A stretch of DNA of 64,000 nucleotides from Zea mays (taxonomy: Eukaryota > Streptophyta > Magnoliopsida > Poales > Poaceae). Below, piece after piece: positions 12,101-24,100 of the stretch (position 1 is the stretch's first letter; the number at the start of each line of letters is the position of its first letter). Where the stretch lies: assembly GCF_902167145.1 (NCBI RefSeq), contig NC_050097.1, positions 174,312,923-174,376,922 of the forward strand, in the 5' to 3' direction. A program made the position numbers and the translations under genes. Under the pieces are notes generated by a model. It was not told the origin of the DNA. It searched no databases and was given only the letters and a program-made list of their open reading frames with translations.

Positions 12101-15100
12101 TACAGATGGTTTCCAATTTACCTCACAAGGGCTTCAACTTCTTGGTTGTTTTGTATACATGGAAATCAGGAGTGGCTGCATTTTTTAGAGGTTTTCACTT
12201 AAACTTATTGCCATCTTGAAGGATATTGGAGATGAGGCAATGTTATGGTGTATGGCGGGAGCCAAAGAGATCCAAAGCATATGGCCGTAGTTGTTTTGCT
12301 CAGATGCTGGTTGTGGTTAAGGTTTGTTAGTGAATTATTTTTGTAACTTCTTTGCCCCTATAGAGAGTCATCTATACTCCTTTCTTTTTATATAATGATG
12401 GGCAAGTCCCATGCATGTTCGAGAAGAAAAAAAGCAAAGCGCGGCAGTGTGAAGGGAGAACATGATGGCAAGATGCACGGATCTACTGTGTTTTTCTGTC
12501 ATAAGCTACTGTTACTATTACCAACGCTAACCAGACAGATCAATTAATTGCTTATGATGTTGATGTCACCATTGTTTATCTAGTCCCTTTATGTTTGTGT
12601 TTCCTTATCCCAACCAAAACTACCTTGGATGAAGTATACGAACATCTGGTCCTCAGAAAATGACAAGGTATATACCATTTTCATTCAATGCGATAATTAG
12701 TGACAGGTCATCCTCCAAACTTGCTTCACTAACATGCTTAATAGGAAGACCTACAGGAAGAATTGCTCCACCTTGTAGATACAGCACCGGCAGATCCTAC
12801 ACAATTATCCATTCAGAAATAATTCTTTGAATAGAATTGAAGGCAGTAAACTAAGAGCTTAGAAACCAACTTACAGGGTGTGAATCCGCAAAATCAAAAG
12901 ACAACCATATGCCCTTCGGTAACTTATGTGCATATTCATGAGCTCCTTTATTAGGTAAAGTGCTGCCAAAACAATTGGAAAGGTTAAAGATACCAAAGGA
13001 TAGAGAAAGATGAAGAAAAATTGGCATTTTGGCATCTTTTCATTTATATATATTCACGCCAGATAATTGAACAGTTTACAATTTATGATGCAAAATCGTC
13101 TATAACACAAAAACATCCACAGAGGAACTGCCACAGAGCTACATCAAATCAAATGAACAGGGTCTCAAGAGAAAAGGTAAAAGGAAAGAACTAATGACAA
13201 ATCACTGTTCTGAAGATATTACCTTGCACAAACTAAGAGTGGTCCAAGGAGAAAGGAAGTCTCAACTTTCCTCAGTTCAGGGTCTTGTGTATCTAAAAGA
13301 ATTGAGGAATGCAAGATAGTATTGTTAACAAACTGCAACTGGGGAATATCATATATTATATAACCTCACCAGACAGTCTCTGTAAGGCTGTAAATATCTT
13401 ATACAAAACTTGGATCACAAAAAAAATGAGGCAGCAACTTGCGATACATCTGTGTTCTTCCTACAAACTACCAGCATCTGAGCCAACTTACAATTGGGTG
13501 ATACAAGGTGAGGGAATTAATTACCAGCAAAGAAAACTGGAGTAGCAACTGGAATACCCTTTGTATGTGAGTGGTAAAAAAGAGTGTAGATATGTGGCAG
13601 TAGCCGGTACCGTCTTAGTAGCGCAAGGCGACAGACTTCCTCACACTGAAAGATAAAAGTTCTCGAATTAGCCAATGCTTTTTCAATCAAGAAAATATCA
13701 ATACTAAATAGTCATTTGGAGGCATCATAACAATTGCGTCTTCAAGTAGGTTCTTCCCAATGTAAATAGAGTTGTAAGGGCTGTCGTAGATGTAGGTGTG
13801 ATGTGGATTGTGTGTGCTGCTGCTGCAAAGTGGCTCTTTGAGTTGGTCCCGGCCTTTGTCTAGGTTCCAAGTTCGGTAACGTTGAGTCATTGTGTTTTAA
13901 GTAGTTGGTGGCTAACTCGTTTTAATTGGTTGAGGGTGTGGTGAGGAGTAGGTTTTGTACTTGGTTATTTTTCTTTTTAATGAAATAATATGTAGTCTCC
14001 TGCATATTGAAGGGGGTAAAAATACTAAATGTCATGGCCAGATGGGATTATTTCCCAAGAATATTACATAGAACTCAACCAAATTACCAAACAAAAACCT
14101 GCAATCACAATACTTCAGACTTCAGTTCTGCTTGTCAGTATATACAAGCAGTTGCATCCAAATAAATGAGCTATAAGCACCAGTTCATTAAGAATTACAA
14201 GATAAAAAGTGTCATCCTGGGAAAACATAGGTGGGCAGATCAAGTGCCGGAGACTCCCACATGAGTGAGGTTTCGGGAAGGGATAAACCAAGGCGAGCCT
14301 TCCCCGGCAAATGCAGAGAGGCTGCTTCAAACCAATGACCTGGTGATTCCGTGAGGAGACAGCTCTCACCATAGCACCAGGCCTACCCTTCACTTGGGAA
14401 AATATAATATTTGAGAAGAATGAAGTGGAGGAAATTAAGTAATGAAAATAACAAGGTAGTATTAGAGATATGTATAGTCTAACGCATGCATACCATGTTA
14501 CTTATCACCACCACCCTAATTGACGTGAGGTGTTTCTTAATTTTCTACATGGTATCAGTGGCCCGGATTTTCTTCCAGTTCTTTCCTCTACCCTAGCCTC
14601 TCTCCCACGCCAATTGCATAGCCACCCGTCCACCACACCCAATGTCACCACGCGTGTAGAGCTGGAAACTGTTAGAATTATATAAGGGTTTGGGGGTCCT
14701 CCCTGTTCATTTACACTCTCGCCCCACTGTAATGGGCTAGGCCCAACACCATGTCTATTAATATATAGCCACACCATATTCTAGGGTTAGGGTTTCCAAC
14801 ATTCAACATGGTACCAGAGCCAAGTTAGTTTTCTCCTCCCTCCCTCCCTCCCAGTCGCCGCCAGCCCCTCCTCACTCTCTCCCTCCCAGCCGCCGCCACC
14901 CCCCTCCAGCCGCTGCCGACCCTCCCAGGCTCGGTTGCTGCTCCCTCTCCTCCCCTTCCCTCCCTCAAGTCGCCGTTGTCCCTCCTTCCGCGCCAGGCCG
15001 CCGCCGTCCGCGCCCAGGCCCGCTGCCGGCCCTCCATCCGCGCCCGGCCGTTGTCGTCCGCGCCCAGGCCCCCGACCGCCACACCAGCGCCGGCCGCCGC

Positions 15101-18100
15101 CATCTCGCGCCCGGCCATCGTCGTCCTGTGCCCGGATGGCCGACCCCGCAGGCTCTGCCCCCATCCCACGGTGGCTGGAGCTGCCCCGACCACGGCCGCC
15201 GTCACTGTGAGCCTCGCCGCCCCGGCCGGCCCGACTGACGCATCAGTCGTGCGCGCAGGGCTGTTCGCCGCCGCGTCATCCCCTTTGGAGCATCGGGGGC
15301 TTCATCATGCCCATCGCCGAGGCTTCGTTCATCTCCGGCCTAGGGGCCCTACCCACGAGGTTCCGAGCTCGAGCCAACTCACGAGCTTCGAGCTTTTTTC
15401 CAGCCCTGCACGCGTGCATGCTCCTCACACGGATCCTCCCTTGCACACGTTCGTCCTCCATCCCACTCCCTCTCCGCATGCATGCATGCACCCTCTACTC
15501 CCCACACAGTCGCACGGCACCACACTTCATGCTGTCGTGTGTGCCTTCTCCTCATGTGGCTCCCTCCCCCACGCACGTCGCCCCCGCCGCTTGCGTGCGC
15601 ATTCTCCCGCACACGACCTCTCCTACATATTCCACCTTTACCCGCTCGTGCACCATCTATGCCTAGCAATCCAGTCATGTGTGTTCCGCTACTTCGACGA
15701 CCTTGTTTCCCCTCGTGTAATCTGCCTCGCAAACCCCTTACTAGATATGATGTTTACCTCATCTACGAACTCACAATGGGTAGTGTTCCTACTAGAACGA
15801 TTGTCGCTCCCTACGCCACGATCGTCGTCCAGTCTCACGTCCCTACCATCCTCGAGCTAAAACACCCCAACTTCCACAATTGGGGGCCCTTGTTCAAGTC
15901 CCCTGCTAGGGAAATTTGGCCTTCGCGGCTACATCAACAAGACTACTCTAGTCAATCGCAATGATACCCAATGGATCATGGACGATGCCTACGTCCATAG
16001 TTGGCTTCCCGGGTCCATCGCCCCTGGCGTCTATGACCTCGCCATGGAGGGCAATTAATCAGCACACCAACTTTGAGTTGCCATTGAGGGCCTCTTTCTA
16101 GCCAACAAGGAGCCCCGTGTCATCTTATTGCATGAGTTCTCTATGAGTTAGGGGATCTCTCCATCAACGACTATCACACGCAAGAAAACTGTCATCGATG
16201 CCCTGAGAGATGTCGGTGCGGTCTCGCCATCACAATTGGTCCTCAATATCCTCTGTGTCTCAACCCGGGCTTCTCTAGCATGGCGAACTACATCGCCGAC
16301 ACCATGTCCCTGCCCAACTTCAACATGGCACGCAAGAAGCTTGTCCTCAAGGAATTTTGCCATGGTAGGCCATAAAATTCTCCATAGAAGGGGTCTTCGG
16401 CAGGGGGACCCTCTCTCCCCAATGTTGTTCATCTAGGTTATGAATGTATTGTTCTACTTAATAAAGAAGGCAGCTGATGATGGATTGTTGGAGCCTCTAA
16501 CAGAAATTTCAGATCACAACCATATATCTCTTTATGTTGATGATGTGGTGATCTATCTCCACCCTGTGGCATCTAATATTGAGATCACCATGGACATTCT
16601 CAGGATTTTTGGTGAGGCATTTGGGCTTAAAACAAATATGGCAATAGCAACGTTTTCCCCATCCACTGTGCTGATGAAAATTTAGATGCCATTCACAACG
16701 TGCTGCCACGTGTTGTTGCCAACTTCCCCTGCAAATACTTGGGGGTGCCTCTATCCTCGAAAAAGCTTGGTAAACAGCATCTTCAACCGTTCATTGATAA
16801 GATTGCAAATCGTCTACCCAGTTGGAAAGTCGATCAGTTGACCAGAGCTAGAAGATTGACTCTTGTCCGGGCTGTTTTTACTTCAATGATTATTTACTTA
16901 GTTATGGCCATGGACCTTACTCCTTGGACTATCAAGGCAATTGACAAAATCAGAAGAAGTTTCATGTGGAGAGGAAGAAAAGAAGCTATGGGAGGGCATT
17001 GTTTGGTGGCTTGGAACAAGGTTACTAGACCAAAAGATTTTGGAGGATTGGGCATCTCTAACCTGCAGAAGATGAGTTGGGCCCTTAGGTTGCGCTAGCT
17101 CTGGTTGCAAAAAATTGAACCTGGCCGGCCATGGGCATCCTTTAAAATAAATGCTCATCCTTCTGTTAAGGCCTTCTTCTCTGCAACGGTCTCTTCGATG
17201 GTGGACAACAGTAGGAACACCATGTTTTGGACAGATAAATGGATTGATGGACAGAGTCTAAGTCAGTTGGCCCCACATCTGGTCAAGTTGGTCTTTTCTT
17301 GTAATGTGGGGCCACCACGATCAGCGTAGGCCACGCGGCCAGCAACTGATCACGCCGGCGCAGGAGTAGAAAGTAGGAGATTTGTTAAGATAAGAGGATA
17401 AGTAGCAGGAGTTTGTTAGAGAGATAAGTATTAGAGGATAAATAGGAGGAGTTTGTTAGGGGGTCTGGCTATATAAGGCAGGCGGTTGATTCAATAAGGC
17501 AAGCAAGAATTATTTGTCTCATTCCTCTCCTTTGCCTCTCAAATCTCACCTCCTTCACCATCGGGCTGCGGGGCAAAAACCCCGATGCCATTACAGGTCG
17601 AGGCTACGAACTTCGTAGTCGAGGCCCCGCTGTCTTGGGCACCGACGCCCTTGACACTTCTAGGGCCAAAAAGAGGAGTGTCCACGATGCTCTCACATCA
17701 AGGAACTGGGTGAATGACATCAGAGGAGCTATCTCTGTAAGTGTTTTGTCTTATTTTCTCAAAGTTTGGGACCTCACTACAGACTGGTCCTTGCACCCGG
17801 ATTAGGAGGATAAGTTATCTGGCTGCTGTCAAGCTCTGCTACTGACTGCGGCAGTTACTTCAACAGCTTCATATCTCGGTCCCTTCGATGACCATCATCG
17901 CATGAAGCATACTGATATTTTTTTTTTAGAAAGCGCAGGAGAACTGCGCATCATTTTAATTAGAGAAGAAAAAGGTCCAAAATGGACCAAGGTACAAAGC
18001 CCTAAGCAGGCTCACTCAAAACAAAAAAAACACACCACTCCCTAAAAAAACATACTGATATTGACATCCACTTTGTTCGCAAGAAGGTGGCTTTAGGGCA

Positions 18101-21100
18101 GTTCAAAGTTCTGCATGTCCCCTCAGCTCATCAGTTCATTGATATTATGACTAAGGGACTGTGTACAGATGTTCAATGACTTCAGGTCTGGTCTTTGTGT
18201 CTAGTTCCCTCCTATTGTGATTGTGAACGAGCATTAGAAATATGGATAGTCTAACACATGTATAACATGTTACTTGTACTCCAAGTTGTACTTTATTATA
18301 TATATTAAATTCACCCTCCATTAATTGGGTGTGAGGTGTTTCCTAATTCTCTATAGTTAGAGAGTATTTAACACGCAAAATAGAGCTTATATGTTTTAAT
18401 AACCTAAGTTTATATTAACAATTTTACATATGCTATACTTTGACATCCTAAGATCCATTTCATCGAACTACTAAAAACTTGAACACTCAACCATGGAAAG
18501 TAAAGAAAATGGTAAGAAGTAAAAAGAACAGATCAGATTTTCTGCCATGGCAGGGTACATGTACATCTTAACTACAAAATTGTATCTCATAAGTAAAATC
18601 TGACTGTACAGCATTAGAAGAACACAAGATGACAAGAAATAAGGCTAAGCGCGAAAGGGCCTCTAGCCTAGTGGTTAAGGACTTCCGAGTAGCACCTCCA
18701 AGTCCTGGGTTCGATTCCCCTCGGGAGCGAATTTTCAGGCTTGGTTAAAAAAATCCCCTCGCTGTGTCCCATCCGCTGTCGGGTTACGATGTCCTGTGCG
18801 CCACCCTCCGGTTGGGCCGTTGCAGAGTGGACAGTTGACGTCGGCCCGTTAGTGATGGGGGGCCAGGGTTCGGGGATTTTCTCGGCCGGGACTATTGTTT
18901 CGGTCTCTTCTTAATATAATACCGGGAGGGCGGTCTTTCCCTCCCCGGCCGAGTTTTTTTAGAAATAAGGCTAAGCCCACAAGGACAAGCTACCTATGAA
19001 CGTATCTAGCCTACACAGCAGCAGAAATTTCTAGCACAGCAATAACCCCTTGGAACCTTAACCCTTTTACCAGAACAGAAAGAGTGAAGGTTAAACCATG
19101 ATGTACAGCATAATGAGTTAGCGACCGGCACAAAAATGGAGGAAATGCTTAAAACATGTATGGCAACCTTAAAAATAAGCTAGCCTATAGAAACGTGGCA
19201 AGTATACTGCACAAAAGGAGCATAATAAAGAAACTGAAATTGAACCATCAACCATGTATTGCATGCATAGATGAAGTGCAGTGAAGCAGAAACATGCACA
19301 ATAAATCAAGTTTCTTAGAGAGTAGCAAAAAAATCCTGTGTTCTTGAGTACACATGTTTGGATGACAGTCTGGGTAGCATGATGTAGTACCTCTTTACCA
19401 AAGGACCATGGTTCGTGGTCAATGCTTCCAGTTTCTGTATGGCCACGTGAAAATGGAAACAATGCACCCACACCCATCCATCTTCCAAAAAGTTTTGGAG
19501 TAGCATTTCCAGCAAAACCACCAATATCAGGACCTGACAATGGTTGACCACTGAGACCCTGATCAGATAACCATATTGTTAGATCATTAGACACGTGAAA
19601 GTGCATGCTTAAATCTCACATCTTGTCAGATGAACCACTCTGAGAATAAAATTTGGCCACTAACAATTTGAGTTTATAAACATGAATATCTCAAGAACAA
19701 CCTCCTTAAAACTTTCTGGAAGAACGATAGAAATGTGACAGAGCACAACTAATTGAGGAACCAAATTAGCACAACTAAATGAGGAACCAAATTAGCACAA
19801 CTAATTGAGAAACCAAATTTAACTAATACAGAAGATCTTGGTCCTTACCCCTAGCATTTTTGTGTCCTGACAAACTTAGTTGCCTTCACATCACAGGATG
19901 ACAGGACAGCACGTACAGTGAAACCGAATATCAAATAATAAATTAAATGTTAAAATAACTAGTCACAAAAAATGTCATGAATAAGCATTTGCACCATCAA
20001 CCCAACAGCTAGAACAATCTTCTTTTAGGGGCCACATGGAACATATTTTCAGTAGGAAAAACTAGACACCCTCGAAGTTTCAAGGAACAACTTTGGATAT
20101 TAGAACAAATGTTTCAATTACCAACTGAAGAACCATTGGTAGACTCATGTGCAGATGCTCCCAATTTGAAAGATTATCACCAGTCCATGTTGCAGCATAA
20201 CGCTGACTTCCAATAAAACCAGCTCGTGTAAGAACAAATGGTCGTTTAGCTGCATTGCCCATTTCCATTCCTTTATAAGTAGATCTTGCCATTAGCATTC
20301 CGTAGACCTGAATATTATAGACATTAAAATATATGAATACAGAAGTACAAAAAATATGTGCCCTAATGCCACTGTCATTAGCCACTTTGATGGCAAGGGA
20401 ACAAAAACATACATTGTGATAGTATGAATGATTTTGAACACCACCAATATCAGCATCTCCCCTATGAATATTGCTTTCAGGCATTGTCTTCGTGGTAGTC
20501 TACAAGTTTAGACCAGCACATTCAGTTACGAAGGAAATTTGAACAATCCATATTAATTATGTGTCATGATAGATCACGTACTTTGAAAACAGCAGGTTCA
20601 TTCATATCATTCCATATTCCATCAACACCAATAGAGATGAAGTCCTTTACCAAACTAGCCCACCAAGCTCGTGTTTTTTCAGATGTATAGTCAGGGAAAA
20701 CACAATCACCAGGCCACACCTCCCCTGAATGTAGACTATGTGAGGCATATTCTCCTAACGTTTAAGAAAATGAAGATGAATCTTATTTAAGTCAGTGATA
20801 CATACCAACGAATGGACTGCCATCTGCCTTTTGAATCCAAACATCGCTTTTTGAGCCACTATCATAAACAAAGTAACCCTCCTCCTTCTTGATCCCTGGG
20901 TCAAGCATCCAGATTGCTTTGCAACCAATGGAATGGAGATCATCTACCATTGATATTGGATCAGGGAATCGGATCTGTAGCACATTGATATCAAAGTGCT
21001 CAGACAGAATTCAATAAAATCAATTATCATAGTAAATTATTTGCATTCAAAAGTGTTAGATTGGAAACCGAAGCCTAGAAAAGGAGGCAACGCAGCATGT

Positions 21101-24100
21101 TGGTGCCTTGGTGGTGGTGTGAATCATGCGCTCGGCTCGGCCATTCTGAAGGAAGGTGTGAGGGAACGACATCCGCAGTTGCACGTCGTGGGAGAGTGTC
21201 ACACCCGTTTCCAAGGGGCAGAGCCGGGTGCATAGCATATGTGTGCCAGGATCTATTTCCACACATATGTTGACGTCACAAGTGTAATATATCAAAAGAA
21301 CAATGCATAAAAGCGTAAATAACGATTTTATTAACATATTACACTTCGAACAGACATAATGTCTTAACCTTTATTCATCAAAGTACAGCGAGACATGGAC
21401 ATCCATCCACAGGAAGATGACCGGGGGTATCACTAGACTAGCATCCATGGAGTTCAGCATGATATCTTCATCTTCAAACTTCTGATCAAAATTTAAGCAA
21501 GGGTGAGCTCACTTATGGTCGGGGCTCAGCAAGTGGGGGAAAAACTAATGCAAGTTTAACAAGGTGAGGCTAAGGCTGAGCAGTAAGCATTTTAGTTGGT
21601 CAACATTTTATTAACAACACCTGTCTTACTAATAAGTGTGAATCCCAAGTATTCCCATTAAACAAAGGTATAAGAGTATATCAAAAACACTTAAGTGAAA
21701 CCACTTAAGCAAACCATTAGCAGATCGTCGGATCTCGATTTATTTTCATCTTCAAGTTCAATTATCATGTGAGGAGTCCAGGCTGCTCATAACCGTGAGC
21801 ACGGCTGATATATCAGTTTTACACTCTGCAGAGGTGGCACATCTTTACCCATGAGTCGCGATTCCCTTCTAGCCCGGGTTAGCTAGACCCGTATTCACTT
21901 CCGAGGTGAATGGCCAGGGTCTCACTACGAGGCTTCTCCCTAGAGTCCTCATTACGCAAATGCTGGAAATGGTCAAACTGCATAAGGCACACCTACCGTA
22001 ACCAACTTATAGTCTAGACTACAGGGTAAAGCTTTGGGAACTATGCCCGTATCCAATCTGCCTGAGCCGGAACTATAAGAGCTTGCCAGATGCCCCCGTT
22101 CCTGTCGACCACGACCAGCACCCAACATAAGACTTCCCTAGTTATTTAGCCAAGACCAGAGCCATGATAGTTCTCATGGTAGCACTGTTTTCCCGGGTGG
22201 TCACTCCATGTTCCAATTAATATGCAATAATCTTGTTTAACCATCGGGTTAACAACAATAGAGTAAACTTACCATTTGGAACATTAGTATCATACATGAG
22301 TGACTGCATAAAGTTAAGTTGTAGCAATAGCATAGCTACGAAGGTAAAGTATAATTTCCAGGTTTGATCAAGGAATAAGGTTGGAAAGGTTATCTAAATA
22401 GGTAACCCGTCAAATTATGCATATATATCCAAAAGAATAAACCTTATTAAATGTATTGTTTGGGATCAAACAGAGTATGCAGAGGGAGAAGTCCACTTGC
22501 CTTGCTTATTGAAAACTTGAGGTTCTTCCACGGATAGGAATAGATCTTGATTCTTAACTACTAGATCAATCACTGAATATCACACAAACAAACAAGAAGA
22601 ACAAACACCACTCAATAACATACAACATTCACCATACGTAAAGCAAAAAGAATGCCTAACGAAAAGAGCGTTCGCTTTTCAAAAACATTACTCGCACGGG
22701 TTATAATAAAAAGGTATTCTTTTCAAAAATGTGTGATCTATACTTTATAAAACAAGACATGAGCTTAAAAATATCTTAACTGAAATCTACAAATATTAAG
22801 TTCACCCATTTAATCTTTTATAAAACGTCATATGTGATATGTCTAAGATTAAGGGTTTATAAGATGTTAAAACATGTTATAACAATATTAAACCTTTTTA
22901 ACTTTTTAGAGAAGACATATGTTATATATCTAAGATTAATGCGGTATGAAATACATTATTAATTTATAAAGCATTATGGAACATATAATTCATTGTTAAA
23001 CCTATCACTTATGATAAATTAAGATATAAGTCTAAATAGATTTTATGTGAAAAGGTCATTATTATTAAACACCTATTTATGGAAAGTTATGATATAAGAC
23101 TTAAATGAACTTTTATGTAGGAGAAATTGAACAAACAATTATATTTTATTTTTATTAGTAAGTACATGTCCTATATTCTTTGTTAAGAAAGCTATATACA
23201 AAACAGATATCTAAACTAACATTTTAATTATACAAAGGACATGAACACTAATTTTCTTTATTTTATCCTTTAGGGACCACTAAATGATATATATAAATAA
23301 TATGGATTCAATGTGATGAACGGATTAATCACGCCATAAATCTAATTAAGAATAAATTGACTATAGGTTTGATTAATACATTATGATAAAGGATAATTAA
23401 CCTATTAATTATCTTTAATTCTATTGTAGGAACAAATGATCTAATTCATTAGAAAGGAAATTATGTATAAACTATCATTTTAGTTATGATGGTGTGAGCA
23501 CTTAATTAAGCCATTATATCATTATTAGAAAAGTTATATGACATATTACTATTGTAAAGTATATAATTATGGATACTTAAATATGAGACTAAACGAGTTT
23601 TATGTGAAGGGATAATAAATGATTATCATTCTATTAAGAAAACACTAAATCTATATTTGTTGAGAAAACTACATTCAAACCAGTAGGTCATCATTTTAAA
23701 GAAATGAACTCCAATTCTATTATTTTAGTATCTTTTAGAAAACTCTATTCTTTCTATGAATAAGCAATTTATATATGTACATGCATAAACTTGAATACAA
23801 AACTAAATTATACTTTATGGATAAATATAATTACTTATCTTTTACTTTATTATGAAACATACGGTCTATAGTTTCTTTTAAATTTCTATTTAAGAAGGCT
23901 ATCATAAATGAACATAGAAAACATGATATCTATTGAAAAGGTCATTTTAATATTTCTTGTATAACAACCGTACAAATTAAACTACAAAAATATGTGAACC
24001 GCGCCAAACATTAACTAAAAATGCTTGTCACATAATTATGAAACTAACAAAACCATTTCTATTTTATTTGGGTTCCAAAATATACATTTTATAATAGAAA

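Larger units (their letters stand above)
14468..18356 (+). mobile_element. Copia element A (nested, rearranged) in intron 11
   Basis: Two related terminal segments mark the ends. They lie at 14468-14546 (internally deleted) and about 18232-18356, sharing ATAGTCTAAC, CATGTTACTT and GTGAGGTGTTTC. The perfect direct repeat TTAGAG flanks the element at 14462-14467 and 18357-18362. A primer-binding site TGGTATCAGTGG follows the left LTR. A copia RNase H C-terminus is readable at about 17885-18180 (MKHTDIDIHFVRKKVALGQF, then HQFIDIMTKGL). The interior is interrupted by a second Copia, a LINE and a solo LTR. The element is antisense to the host gene. Confidence 0.65.

Noticed and set aside
14787..15860. 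Several long Arg/Gly/Pro-rich frames on both strands
   Set aside because: They lie in the GC-rich leader/gag region of Copia element B. Composition keeps many frames open and there is no conserved domain until the gag motifs near 15840.
18655..18725. tRNA-like sequence with A and B boxes
   Set aside because: It is the head of a 310-bp SINE with a 16-bp target duplication and a T-run end. It cannot be folded into a proper acceptor stem, so it is not a tRNA gene.
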